Below, piece after piece: positions 33,782 to 45,969 of a stretch of DNA of 64,000 bases; positions within the stretch are counted from its first letter, which is position 1; every line of letters begins with the position of its first letter. The translations under genes were made by a program, and so were the position numbers. The DNA comes from Thinopyrum elongatum. Its lineage: Eukaryota > Streptophyta > Magnoliopsida > Poales > Poaceae. The DNA lies in assembly GCA_011799875.1 (NCBI GenBank), contig CM022299.1:209566070-209630069 (forward strand), in the 5' to 3' direction. A model generated the notes under the pieces. It was not told the origin of the DNA. It was given only the letters and a program-made list of their open reading frames with translations, and made no database searches.

Positions 33782-34159
33782 TTACCTCGGCAGGGATATG
33801 CATTGTGCCAACAATAAGAGTTTGATATTTCTTTTCAGTACCAAAATAGGAAACTCAAAACCTCCAATAGTAATTGTCATAACCTTTTCAATAGAATTGA
33901 TACTATTCACTTTATTTTGTTTCTTCAGAAAATATACCATATGCTCATTATTGTTGACATGAAAAGTAACCTTACTTTTGTTGCAATCAATAAGAGCCCC
34001 TGCAGTGTTCAAAAAGGGTCTACTAAGGATAATCGACATGTTGTCATACTCGGGCATATCAAGAATAACAAAGTATGTTAAGATAGTGACATTAGTAACA
34101 ACAACAGGAACATCCTCACAAATTGTTGGTGTACTAAAAAGGGGTCCTTTAGTACCCCC
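33782..34159 (-). pseudogene. Athila-type protease remnant
   Basis: On the minus strand a stretch of about 125 codons carries VILDMPEYDNMSIILSRPFL and NTAGALIDCNKSKVTFHV. This is the C-terminal half of the Gypsy aspartic protease domain, where the motif ILGRPFL is usual and here reads ILSRPFL. The catalytic DTG/DSG part is upstream and cut off by the Tat-2 LTR at 34160. No RT follows. Confidence 0.8.
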
Positions 34160-34967
34160 TGACTTGTGCATAGGCAGTGCAGCCCTCTGGATGGCAAGGG
34201 CTTGCCGAGGGATAGCTCAACCCAAGCCTCACCTCTTGGACACCAAGACCGTGAAGAAGACCTCTAGGCAGGTCATCGAGAAGTATTAAGTTAGCACTGA
34301 AGGACAAGACTTCAGTTGCTAGTAAGCTTCACACCAGCAAGCTCCTTACTGGGAAGCACCTCTTCCTTGCTCGTCGACCAGTTGATGGCTTGTCAAGATT
34401 AGATGTCGACCGGGCAGGCGGCCTAAGGGGAGTCAACAGGACGCGTGTCGGCACCTCGCATGCAGATCAACTTTATTGACACCCGTCTAGTGGACGTGTC
34501 AAGAAGATAGGTTCATCCACATCGACGGCACAGAAGGAGAGACACCTTTTCCCGATGAATGGCCACCAGCTCACGGTGCAGTAAAGGCCCTTGTCCCACT
34601 CCGGCAGGATTAGGTTGTATAACATCGAGACTACTATTCACATGCTTGTAATGACCATGTTGCCATTGTGGTGACCCCTTTTTGTCTATAAAAGGAGGCA
34701 TATGGCTACCTTGGCACGGGTTGACACCCTGCTCATGCTTACACAGTAGTTGCACCTTGCTCACGTTTTTCCGACAAGCTGCACTTGTAACTTGAGCCCC
34801 AAGTCAGGCCACCCAAACACAGGAGTAGGGTTTTACACCTCCAGGGTAGCCCAAACCTTCAAATCCCCGCGTGTGAACTATTGGATTTGCTCTCTATGCA
34901 TTGTCGATAACCCCAGCTGAACTGCAAAGGGACCCTTGTCGGTCCCATAGATCGTCGTACTCTGACA
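34160..34967 (+). repeat. 5' LTR of Tat-2 (about 808 bp)
   Basis: The right end is set by CTCTGACA followed by the primer-binding site. The left end is set at the TG where Athila protease coding sequence stops making sense; it is uncertain because the 3' LTR is not available. A TATA box CTATAAAA lies at 34686-34693. Confidence 0.55.
34686..34693 (+). promoter_or_regulatory. TATA box of the Tat-2 5' LTR
   Basis: CTATAAAA followed by GGAGG, about 280 bases before the LTR end. It matches the usual core promoter layout of a Gypsy LTR. Confidence 0.65.
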
Positions 34968-34970
34968 TCT

Positions 34971-34988
34971 TTGGCATGCTAGGCAGGG
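34971..34988 (+). other. Putative primer-binding site of Tat-2
   Basis: TTGGCATGCTAGGCAGGG lies three bases after the LTR end and has the TGG start of a tRNA-primed site. I do not assign the tRNA. Confidence 0.5.
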
Positions 34989-35050
34989 GGATCGCTTGTG
35001 CAGATCCACTTCAGTAGTTCTCATGGAAGTTTTGCCATCTTCTTCATCCA

Positions 35051-37096
35051 TGGCACCGAAGAAGAAGAGCGCGGCGGTGGGTGCACCGTCGGGCTCCAAG
35101 CTACCGATCCAGACGCCCCTGGCGGGAGGGGCCGGCGGTGAGTGCTCTACACACCCTTTCGGCGAGAAGAGCCATACTCGCTTCGCCGGGAGCCAAGACC
35201 CGCGTGTCGCTACATCGAAAGGCGGCGCTGTGGTCCACAAGGTCACCGCGGCTACGTCCAAGGATGACGCCATGGGGTCCAAGAATGGCAGAGCTACAGG
35301 ACATGCACCGAGGCCATCGCAAGATGGACACGAGACGCTTCCTCGCAAGGACGTCGGTCCTAGCCAACGGCTAGGCAAGGAGCATGTGCACCGTTCTCAC
35401 GGTTCACATGGCCTGCCGCCACGTTAAACTGCCGACGAGCATCGACCGTGGTAGCAGGAGAGGGATGGAGCTCCTTCTGACTCACGCAGAAGTTGAGCCA
35501 CCCCTCAGTCCTCGTGCCCAGTCATGCCCATGACGCCGACAGAGGCGCTGGCGCAGGTGGAGCTGCTCCTGAAATTCCCTTCGGCTCCGAAGAACATGGA
35601 TGAGTGGTGTGCCACCATCCAGAGCCTTGTCGGTGCCGCTAACAACGATGGCCCGCGTCCGGTGGGGCCCTCTCAGTGGCAGCCAATGGCGCTAGTGCGC
35701 GGGGCCGACGGACGGACTGTGGTTGCTACACCAAGGGTGCAGTCCCCCCTACGGCAAGTACGGCAGATCCAACGGGTAGATGCCCATGACAGCATGTCCA
35801 TGGCGTCGTCCGATCTGCGAGGCCGCCGGAATCGCCACATAGACCAACGCCAGGTCATTAATGACCGGCGTACCGAAGATGCTCGAACCACCATCGAGCG
35901 ATGCCGGGAAGCGCACCGTCAATCTGATGCGCGAGAAGGGCCGGTGGTGAATGGGCCTGCCCGGGGTTCCCTGGGTGCCTGCCTTACAATGTGGGTTGCC
36001 CAGCATTTACCCGTGAGCTGCAACAAGTTCAGTGGCCCCACTCCCAAAATTTCAAGCCTGTCTTGCTGGAGAAATACGACGGCAAGCTCAATCCGGCTGA
36101 GTTTCGTGGAATCTACACCATCACAGTGCAAGCTACCGGTGGCAGGGACGACAAGATCCTTGCCAATTACTCTCCGTTGGAACTCAAGTCCAACATGAGA
36201 TCTTGGCTGATGAACTTGCCGGAGGACTCCATTTCTTCCTAGTCCGATCTGTGTCATGTGTTCGTTGGGAGTTATCTGGGGCCATGAGCCACCGGGAAAG
36301 CCCAGCGACCTCCACTTGATCCCACAAAAGGATGGGGAGCCCCTTTGCAAGTACGTCCAGGGGTTCAGCCGTGTGCACCACAACATCCCCAACATACTCC
36401 TTGTTGCTATGACTGCATCATTCCATACGAACATGCGCAACCACAGGATGCAGGCGGAGTTGAACATTGCGCATGTGGACACTGTCAAGGAGTTGTACAC
36501 CTTGGCGGATCAATGTGCATGTGCTGAGGAGGGGAGGAGACTTCCCGAGGAGGACGCCGGAGCCGATGTTCATACCAAGGATGACGACGGATCCACCACG
36601 AAGAAGATAGGCCGGAAGCGCAAGCGCAAGCACAAGGGCAAGGCCGTGATGGCAGTTGAGAGCTCCGGCAACTCAAACGCCACCAAGACACCCAAGATTG
36701 ACAGCCCCGGCAATGAGCTTGCTGGATGCGCTGATTGTCGGGAGGCTGCGGTAGGCGAGAAGTCGGATGGCTCCGGCAAGTCCAAGGAGCCGTACTGCAA
36801 GATCCACCGCACCAAGGGCCATGACCTCAATGATTTCCGGCAAGTGAAGAAGCTTGCAGAGAAGCAGAAGCAAGAGTATGAGAGCATGATCAAGAGAAAG
36901 CCAAGATGGCGCGAGTGGGTCCGGCAACAAGAACCGTCGTGGCCGTGGGGGCCGCCGCGCCAAGGGTCAGCAGCAGAAGGAGAAGCCTGCTCGTGGCCGA
37001 AGAAAGAGGGTGAAGGTGATGATGAGGAGGAGGAATCTGGAGAAGGAGAGTTCCAAAATGTTGTGGAGGCCATGTGCGTTGACGGAGGTGCATCTT
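35051..37096 (+). pseudogene. gag: Tat-2 gag, broken
   Basis: It starts MAPKKKSAAVGAPSG at 35051. A stop falls at 35425. A second piece from 35524 has MDEWCATIQSLVGAAN, a third (35991-36242) has KPVLLEKYDGKLNPAEF, and the longest piece runs from 36256 to the Maximus junction. The third and fourth pieces match the gag capsid region of plant Gypsy elements (EKYDGKLNPAEFRGIYTI). Near 36795 there is a modified zinc finger, YCKIHRTKGHDLNDFRQV, with CX2H and later His, where the final Cys appears as Phe. An acidic tail follows. Reading continues across the insertion into 46320. In life it would package the element RNA. Confidence 0.85.
37092..37096. repeat. Target duplication of Maximus copy 2, left (ATCTT)
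   Basis: ATCTT here and at 46320-46324 flank the element exactly. Confidence 0.93.
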
Positions 37097-37906
37097 TGAA
37101 AGGATCGAGGAGAGGGGTCTAGAGGGGGGGTGATTAGACCCTCAACAAGCAAAAGTAGCAGTTTTTAAGTTCTTCAAGTTGAGGTGGAGTTTTAGCACAA
37201 GTTTAAGCATTCACAATACATTTGAAGCAAGCATGACAAGAGTATGAGCAGCGTAAAGAGTAAAGCATGCAATTTGCAAGAAAGTAAAGGGATGGGATTG
37301 GAGTGTGCAAACGCAATGAAGACACGGAGATTTTGGCATGGTTCCGATAGGTGGTGCTATCGTACATCCACGTTGATGGAGACTTCAACCCACGAGGGTA
37401 ACGGTTGCGCGAGTCCACGGAGGGCTCCACCCATGAAGGGTCCACGAAGAAGCAACCTTGTCTATCCCACCATGGCCATCGCCCACGAAGGACTTGCCTC
37501 ACTCAGGTAGATCTTCACGAAGTAGGCGATCTCCTTGCCCTTACAAACTCCTTGGTTCAACTCCACAATCTTGTCGGAGGCTCGCAAGTGACACCTAACC
37601 AATCTAGGAGACACCACTCTCCAAAAGGTAAAAGATGGTGTGTTGATGATGAACTCCTTGCTCTTGTGCTTCAAATGATAGTCTCCCCAACACTCAACTC
37701 TCTCTCTCTCACACAGATTTGGATATGGTGGAAAGATGGTTTGAGTGGAAAGCAACTTGGGGAAGGCTAGAGATCAAGATTCTTGTGGTTGGATTGGAAT
37801 GTACTGGCCTCAACACATGAGTAGGTGGTTCTCTCTCAGAAAATGAGTAGTGGAAGTGTAGGCACATTCTGATGGCTCTCTCTTTAATAGAAAGGGGGTG
37901 GAGGGG

Positions 37907-37914
37907 TATATATA
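37907..37914 (-). promoter_or_regulatory. TATA box of the Maximus copy 2 3' LTR
   Basis: TATATATA at the LTR position matching copy 1. Confidence 0.65.
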
Positions 37915-37956
37915 GCCTCCACACAAAATCTAACCGTTACACACATTTGACCCAAC

Positions 37957-38392
37957 TCGGTCAGACAGAATGGAAGAACTCGGTGAGACCGATCTAGTTC
38001 AAAATGTGAACCTTAGGATTCTCGGTGGGACCGATATGATCAACTCGGTGGGACCGATGTGCTAGGGTTAGGGCAAAACCTCATCTCTGTGTGACCGATT
38101 TCAGCAATGAGCAAACAGAGAGTTGGTCAGGCAAACTCGGTGTGACCGGTTGCACATTTCGGCGAGACCGAAATAATTGCAACAAGCAACAGAGAGTTTG
38201 CAAGGCGAACTCGGTGAGACCGATTGCTCGTTTGAGTGAGACTGAAATGTTACGAAGGGAAACAGAGAGTTTGCATTGCCATCTCGGTGAGACCGAAATC
38301 GCTATCGGTGAGACCGAATTGATCAGGGTTTCTGGCAGTGGCTATGCCAAAGGAACTCGGTGGCGCCGGATAGATCAAATCGGTGGGGCCGA
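37957..38392 (-). repeat. Palindromic 13-mer array in the 3' LTR of copy 2
   Basis: TCGGTGAGACCGA-type units as seen on the plus strand. One unit fewer than in the 5' LTR array at 45511-45969. Several units have one decayed arm. Confidence 0.88.
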
Positions 38393-38741
38393 GTTTGACT
38401 TTAGGTTTAGGACATATATGGATATGAGAAAGTGGTTGAGGGCTTTGGAGCATATCACTAAGCACTTTGAGCAAATAGACCATTAAGCAACACCTCATCC
38501 CCTTTTAATAGTATTGGCTTTTCCTATGGACTCAATGTGATCTTGGATCACTAAAATAGAAATGAAGAGTCTTGAGCTTGTGCCAATCTTTTTCCTTAGC
38601 ATTTTGAAGGGGTTCCACATCCTCTTGTCCATGCCACGCCATTGTTGAACTTTCTGAAATATACTAGATGAAAATATTAGTCCAACAAGAGATATGTTGA
38701 CATTAATTACCAAATTCACCCAGGGAGCACTTGTGCTTTCA

Positions 38742-38755
38742 ATCTCCCCCTTTTT
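38742..38755 (-). other. Polypurine tract of Maximus copy 2
   Basis: On the minus strand AAAAAGGGGGAGAT abuts the 3' LTR, identical to copy 1. Confidence 0.9.
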
Positions 38756-40697
38756 GGTAATTGATGACAACATACATCAAAGCTTTAGATAAGGATATGA
38801 AAGGTAACAAGTAAAGCTTTGGAAGGACATGTAACATGCATAGGCTCCCCCTACATGTATGCAATCATGCAAAGATAGAATATGAGAGCATGTGAATGCA
38901 TAAGCATGTCAGAGCAAGCAATGAGTTACATGTATCTTGGCTATGTGCATCAGAGCAAATGATGTAGATACAGGGAATGTACCTTCATGTTCATGAGTCC
39001 TTCTTGCAAACAATATGTACATCAGCAAGAGATCATCATGCACATAATGGTGATGCATATACTTACCTTGTGATCTTGAGCTGGCTTTGGAAGAGATGAC
39101 TCTGAGAAAATAGGGTTAGATAACACAGAAACACCACTAAACAAAGCAAGTTCAGAAAACCACAAGAGTACCAAGACTGGGATGACATGTAGTGAGTGAG
39201 TACTTAGTACTCTATTTGGGTATAGACATGTCCCCAAAGATTAAAGATATGCTATGAATTCCAAAGATTTTCTTCTCTTAGATATGAACTCTTTCTCCCC
39301 CTTAATATGATATTGGATAATGGGAGAAGGTAGGGTAAGAGAAAATCAGAGCAACCAAAATCAGAGCAAAACAAACATACATTAACATGTCTTTCCCCTC
39401 TTAAAGACATGTGACTTCTCTCCTCTATTGTCAATAAGCATCCCATGTGATAAGCTTTGATGTGCTCTCTCTCCCCCTTTGACATCAATTTCCAAGAAGG
39501 GACCTTCTGGAGCATGAGTCAAATAGGTTTGGTCCTTGAAACACATTACAAAGCAGCATGTAGTGTAAGATGCTAGAGGATAAGAATCATCGAGTGGAGC
39601 TGTAGAAGAATTGATATTTGTGATGACAAAAAGTTTTCTCAGCAGTGAAGTCGGTAACGCCAATTCATTTTCATCGGTGACACCGAGTTGGCAGTGTCAT
39701 AGATCATGCAAATCGGTCAGACCGGGTTAGTCCTCGTCGGTTGTACCGATGAACTGTCTACAATGTATTATTGCAGTTCGGTCTAGCCGATTGGCATGAA
39801 TCAGTGAGGCCGAGTTCAATACTTAGGAAACAATTTGTCACCTCAGCTCACTTGGCAAATAAGATCTCACAAAGATTTGCAAGGAATTAACTAAAGGATT
39901 TGCAATGAATTAGATGCAGAAAAATGCAGAAAAATACAAAGGAAAAAGATCTAGATGAAGTTTTTTTTTGATAAGGGAAACAATCAAATAAAACATATGC
40001 AAAGAACACGAAGAATCAATGAAGAACTTCATCTAGAGTGGGTCGGCGACAAAGTCACCTATGTTAGAGTATATTGACTGAGGAGTCAAGTGATAACACT
40101 TGATCATAGGTCATACTCATCGTTTAAGCTCAAAATGGGGTTACCATTTTTCGTTTAAGCATTTTGATGTATTTACATCTTGTTGAGCTGCTTTGACCCA
40201 TGACTTGGGGTAAAGCTTCTCCAAGATGGAATAACATACCTTGGGTGGTGGTGTCGATCTTGGTCATGTAGTCGAACTTGTGTTGGATGCTCAAGGTTGA
40301 TGTAGTTCATCAAGAGTTGGGAGCACCTCTTATAGTTTGAGTTCATCTTCCTACATGGGTTAGACTTGCAAGGAAGAGCACTTGTGTGTCCAAAATGACA
40401 ATCATGAAACTTGATACCAAATGAAATTTGATATATAGAAATTGTCAAAGGATATGTTGTGTGGGTTCAAGCTTCCTTGTCATCATCCACCATATTGTAG
40501 AGACTTGGTGATGTAGAGATTGTTCTAGATGTGAGTGATTTGCAATCTCATAGATTTGAGCTCATCCAAGTACCTACAAGGGTTAGATAGCATGCAAGGG
40601 TACAGGTATAGATCCAAGACATATGATCATCATCATAAGAGAAATATCAAGGATTAGTCAAAAAGGCTCATGCCTTGCACGTATCCACATGGAGTTT
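38756..40697 (-). other. 3' non-coding region of Maximus copy 2
   Basis: Aligns with 22824-24759 of copy 1. It contains the internal palindromic motif cluster at about 39650-39820 and no envelope-like frame. Confidence 0.8.
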
Positions 40698-43600
40698 CTA
40701 CTCCAAGTTTGAGGCATCAATGATGTTCAATTCACCTCTCAAACGGCAAAATACTTTCTCATCAAGCGGTTTGGTGAATATATCCGCCAATTGCTTATCG
40801 GTACGAACATGCTTAAGATCGATGTCTCCTTTTGCAACATGATCTCGAATGAAATGATGACGAACTTCAATATGCTAAGTTCGAGAATGTTGCACAGGAT
40901 TGTGAGCAATCTTAATTGCACTTTCATTATCACAAAGCAATGAAACATGTTTCACATATATTCCATAATCTTTAAGAGTTTGGGTCATCCAAAGTAATTG
41001 AGCACAACATGAACCAGAGGCAATGTATTCCGCTTCGGCGGTGGATAAGGATACCAAGTTTTGTTTCTTGGAGGACCAAGACACAAGAGATCTACCAAGA
41101 AATTGACACGTACCTGAAGTGGACTTTCTATCAACCTTGTCACCGGCATAGTCCGAATCGGAGTAGCCAACAAGATCAAAAGAAGACCTCTTAGGATACC
41201 AAATGCCAAAGTTTGGTGTATGAATTAAGTATCTCACTATCCTTTTCACAGCCTTAAGATGACATTCTTTTGGGGCCGCCTGATATCGTGCACACATGCA
41301 CACACTAAGCATAATATCGGGACGGGAGGCACATAGATATAACAATGAACCAATCATAGAGCGATAAACCTTTTGGTCAACCGGTTTGCCATCCTTTGTC
41401 AAGTCAAGATGTCCACTAGTAGGCATGGGTGTTTTCATACCTTTGCTCTCTTGCATGTTGAACTTCTTGAATAAGTCCTTGGTATACTTTGTTTGGGAAA
41501 CAAAGGTACCCTCCTTAGTTTGCTTGATTTGCAAACCAAGAAAGAATTTGAGTTCACTCATCATAGACATCTCAAACTTCTCCAACATTAGCCTTCCGAA
41601 CTTTTCACTAAAATGAGTGTTAGTCGAACCAAATATGATATCATCCACATAAATTTGGCACACAAATAATTCACCATTAACCCTTTTAGTAAAAAGTGTA
41701 GAATCAACCTTTCCAATCTCAAAGCTTTTCAATAAGAAACTTAGTCAAGCATTTATACCATGCTCTAGGAGCTTGTTTGAGTCCATAAAGAGCTTTGTGA
41801 AGTTTGTAAACATGATTAGGTTTCTTGGGATTAACAAAGCCGGGAGGTTGTTTAACATAGACTTCCTCCTCAATTTCTCCATTTAGAAAGGCACTTTTAA
41901 TGTCCATTTGGTATAAAGTGATATCATGGTGATTGGCATAAGCAAGTAAGATGCGTATGGACTCAAGTCTAGCAACGGGGGCATATGTCTCACCATAGTC
42001 CATACCTTCGACTTGAGTGTAACCTTGGGCGACGAGACAGGCCTTGTTGCGTACAACTTGTCCATCTTCATCTTACTTATTCCGAAACACCCATTTGGTT
42101 CCAATGACATTGTGCTTTTCATCGGGCTATTCAACAAGCATCCATACTTGATTCCTCTCGACATTGTGTAGCTCTTCATGCATAGCGTTCACCCAATCTG
42201 GATCATCAAGAGCTTCTTCAACCTTCATAGGTTCAATGTTAGAAATGAATGAATAATGTTCACAAAAGTTAGCTAAGCGAGACTTAGAGCGAGTAATTCT
42301 CCCGGTTTGAATATCATCGAAGATTTTTTCAACGGGATGATATCTTGAAACTCTTGCTCTAACTCGTGAGAGCTTTTGTTTGGGTCGGGGTGGAACATCC
42401 TCTTCATCATCTTGTTCTTCCTCTTGTCCTTCTTCATTGGCGTTGATGTTCTCTTGTGGAGGTGGAGAAGGAGGTCGATGAGGTTCATCTTGTTGTACTT
42501 CCTCGTCTCCTTCATCTTGACGTGTTCCAATTGTGGATGCCTCCAAGTCAACTTGTGGTTCACCTTGGCGTGAAGTTGAGGCTTCCACTTGAACGGACGA
42601 GGTACTCTCCTTCACCTCCGTTGGGCGAATCTTGCCAATAGACAAGTCTTGAATTGCTTCCGAAGGGTCTTTGTCTCCTACATCAATTGGCAATTGCTCT
42701 ACTTGCGAGCCGTTAGATTCATCAAACTTCACATCTACCGTCTCTTCAACCTTTCGGGTGAAATTGTTGTAGACACGGTAAGTGTGAGAGTTTGAGCCAT
42801 AACCAAGTAGGAAACCTTCATGAGACTTAGGAGCAAATTTCGAACGATGATGCTTATCAAGAATGTAGCACTTTGAGCCAAATACCCGAAAGTATCCAAC
42901 TTGGGGTTTGTGAAGATATAGTCGGTTTGTTGCATGACAAGCTATCTCAACCGCTTCTGCCCAAAAGTGTTTTGGTGTCTTGTATTCATCAAGCATCATT
43001 CTCGCCATCTCAATGAGTGTCCAGTTCTTCCTCTCAACAACTCCATTTTGTTGAGGTGTGTACGTAGCCGAGAACTCATGTGAAATCCCTTCTTTGTCAA
43101 GAAAGGTATCCACATTTGCGTTCTTGAACTCCGTTCCATTATCGCTGTGAACCTTCTTGATCTTCACTTCAAATTGATTTTGGGCCTTCCTAGCGAAGTT
43201 CCTGAAGATCTTTTGGACCTGCGATTTATCATCAAGAAAGAACACCCACGTAAATCTGGAAAAATCATCAACAATGACTAAACCAAACGAGTTACCACTG
43301 AGACTCTTGTAGGCATTGGGACCAAAAAGATCCATATGTAGTAGCTCAAGCGATCTTCTCGTGGTCATGATGTTCTTCACGGGATGACTTCCTCCAACTT
43401 GTTTTCCTGCTTGACAAGCACTGCAAAGTCTATACTTGTCAAATATAACATCTTTAACACCAAGGATATGATCACCTTTAATAAGCTTATCAAGATTTCG
43501 CATGCCCACATGACCTAACCTTCTATGCCACAACCAACCTTTAGAAGATTTAGCAATAAAGCAAGTTCTAGGTTGAGCTCTTTTAGTGAAGTCAACAATG

Positions 43601-44595
43601 TATAGATCACCTCTACGTATATCGGTAAATACCATCTTATGATTATCTCTTCGAAACACTTGGCAGTCTACTTCAATGAATAAAACATTGAGACCGAAAT
43701 CGGCTAGTCTAGATACGGAAAGTAGATTGTAGCCAAGAGATTCAACAAGCATAACATTTTGGATGGAGCTGTCATGTGAGATGGCCACCTTACCAAGGCC
43801 AACCACCTTACCCTTTGAGTTATCACCAAAAGGGACATACTTTCGAGGGTCGTCGTTTTCAGCAAGCTCACAAAACATATCCTTGTCTCCGGTCATGTGA
43901 TCGGTACATCCACTATCAAGAACCGATTCCTTTCCTCCAGCCATGTAACCACAAAGGTTAGCCATAAGACCAAGATGTCTCATAGACTCATCAAGATCAA
44001 AGTCACTATCATCATCCTCGTCATAATATCCATGTTCAACATCATCATCATATGAATGATCATTACCTAGAGAAGGCAATTCATTAGATTTATGACCATG
44101 ACAATGTTCATATTTATGATTTCTAATGACTTGAGAGATGATGTCACTAATGATTCCAACATCTCCTTTGGCTTGCATGAGGTCACGAAGCACAAATAAA
44201 CAATCACCAAACTTAGGATCACTAGAATTCATCTTATTTAAAGCAATGGTCTTTTGAAGAATCTCATCTAGATTTTTCAAGGAATAGTTTGGAAAGTGTT
44301 TCTCGAGGTATATCCATATAGTGTAAGCACATTCAAGTGAAGGCAAGTACACAATCAAGTTTCTAGGCAATCCTCTAATGATAAGATTAACAGTTCTAAG
44401 ATTGCGGATCATGTCAAGAGACTCATCGGGAGTAGGATGCAAAGGATCAATAGGAGGCGCATAAGGGCAAGTAATATACTTGTTCAAATTATATTCATTG
44501 AAAATCACAAGCATCTCATTTTTTCAATCATGATAGAACTCTCCATCAAGTAAAGGTACTCTGCGTCTAATACTCCCAATCGTAGACTCATGCAT
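40698..44595 (-). pseudogene. gag-pol: Gag-pol of Maximus copy 2, disrupted
   Basis: Homologous to the polyprotein of copy 1 along its whole length, from the ATG at 44595 (MHESTIGSIRRR) to the TAG at 40698. The breaks are TGA at 44524-44526 where copy 1 has Trp, TAG at 42127-42129 and TAA at 42073-42075 where copy 1 has Gln, a 2-base deletion near 41724-41730, and TAG at 40875-40877 where copy 1 has Lys. Three of the four stops fit C-to-T type changes. The domain motifs for protease, integrase, RT (YVDD) and RNase H remain visible. It keeps QNGVVE in integrase, where copy 1 has Arg. Like copy 1, its gag shows no zinc knuckle between the helical part and the acidic stretch. Confidence 0.93.
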
Positions 44596-44636
44596 CTTCC
44601 TCCAATGGTGATTAAACCAAAGCAATGGAGACCAAT

Positions 44637-44648
44637 GCTTTGATACCA
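44637..44648 (-). other. Primer-binding site of Maximus copy 2, one mismatch
   Basis: On the minus strand TGGTATCAAAGC, one G-to-A change from the TGGTATCAGAGC of copy 1. The change probably arose after insertion. Confidence 0.88.
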
Positions 44649-45460
44649 ATTGAAAGGATTGAGAAGAGGGGTCTAGAGGGGGGGTGATTAGACCCTCAAC
44701 AAGCAAAAGTAGCAGTTTTTAAGTTCTTCAAGTTGAGGTGGAGTTTTAGCACAAGTTTAAGCATTCACAATACATTTGAAGCAAGCATGATAAGAGTATG
44801 AGTAGCGGAAAGAGTAAAGCATGCAATTTGCAAGAAAGTAAAGGGATGGGATTGGAGTGTGCAAACATAATGAAGACATGGAGATTTTGGCGTGGTTCCG
44901 ATAGGTGGTGCTATCGTACATCCATGTTGATGGAGGCTTCAACCCACGAAGGGTAACGGTTGCGTGAGTCCAAGGAGGGCTCCACCCACGAAGGGTCCAC
45001 GAAGAAGCAACCTTGTCTATCCCACCATGGCCATCGCCCACGAAGGACTTGCCTCACTCGGGTAGATCTTCACGAAGTAGGCGATCTCCTTGCCCTTACA
45101 AACTCCTTGGTTCAACTCCACAATCTTGTCGGAGGCTCCCAAGTGACACCTAACCAATCTAGGAGACACCACTCTCCAAAAGGTAATAGATGGTGTGTTG
45201 ATGATGAACTCCTTGCTCTTGTGCTTCAAATGATAGTCTTCCAAACACTCAACTCTCTCTCTCTCACAGATTTGGATATGGTGGAAAGATGGTTTGAGTG
45301 GAAAGAACCTTGGGGAAGGCTAGAGATCAAGATTCTTGTGGTTGGATTGGAATGTCTTGGTCTCAACACATGAGTAGGTGGTTCTCTCTCAGAAAATGAG
45401 TAGTGGAAGTGTAGGCACATTCTGATGGCTCTCTCTTTAATAGAGAAGGGGGTGGAGGGG

Positions 45461-45468
45461 TATATATA
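45461..45468 (-). promoter_or_regulatory. TATA box of the Maximus copy 2 5' LTR
   Basis: TATATATA at the conserved LTR position, downstream of the palindromic array in the transcribed direction. Confidence 0.7.
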
Positions 45469-45510
45469 GCCTCCACACAAAATCTAACCGTTACACACAT
45501 TTGACCCAAC

Positions 45511-45969
45511 TCGGTCAGACCGAATGGAAGAACTCGGTGAGACCGATCTAGTTCAAAATGTGAACGTTAGGATTCTCTATGGGACCGATATGATCAACTC
45601 GGTGGGACCGATGTGCTAGGGTTAGGGCAAAACCTCATCTCGGTGTGACCGATTGCATGAACTCGGTGAGACCGATTTCAGCAATGAGCAAACAGAGAGT
45701 TGGTCAGGCAAACTCGGTGTGACCGGTTGCACATTTCGGTGAGACCGAAATAATTGCAACAGGCAACAGAGAGTTTGCAAGGCAAACTCGGTGAGACCGA
45801 TCGCTCGTTTTGGTGAGACCGAAATGTTACGAAGGGAAACAGAGAGTTTGCAGTGCCATCTCGGTGAGACCGAAATCCCTATCGGTGAGACCGAACTGAT
45901 TAGGGTTTCTGGCATTTGCTATGTCAAAGGGACTCGGTGGCGCCGGATAGATCAAATCGGTGGGGCCGA
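45511..45969 (-). repeat. Palindromic 13-mer array in the 5' LTR of copy 2
   Basis: About 14 TCGGTGAGACCGA-type units in the same order as in copy 1, inverted. Confidence 0.88.

Larger units (their letters stand above)
31370..34159 (-). mobile_element. Athila-type Gypsy fragment 1, minus strand
   Basis: A 2.8-kb internal fragment bounded on both sides by Tat LTRs. In minus orientation it runs from a protease remnant (33782-34159), through non-coding sequence, to an Athila-specific frame (31991-32850) and an AT-rich 3' region. RT, RNase H and integrase are missing between protease and the later frame. It aligns by eye with fragment 2 at about 56780-58790. Both Tat elements appear to have inserted into it, so it is the oldest layer in this part of the window. 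Confidence 0.78.
37097..38741 (-). repeat. 3' LTR of Maximus copy 2 (1645 bp)
   Basis: On the minus strand it starts TGAAAGCACAAGTGC at 38741 and ends at 37097. The palindromic array is at 37957-38392 and lacks one unit (about 21 bases) present in the 5' LTR. A TATA box is at 37907-37914. The LTR tip is single, not doubled as in copy 1. Confidence 0.92.

Noticed and set aside
35051..35427. A separate host gene starting MAPKKKSAAV
   Set aside because: It lies directly after the LTR and primer-binding site of Tat-2 and is followed by gag capsid sequence in the same direction, so it is the N-terminal part of gag.
37244..37770. Frames of 88 and 121 codons in the Maximus 3' LTR
   Set aside because: They recur in all Maximus LTRs in this window as frames on the antisense strand or in shadow frames and have no domain.
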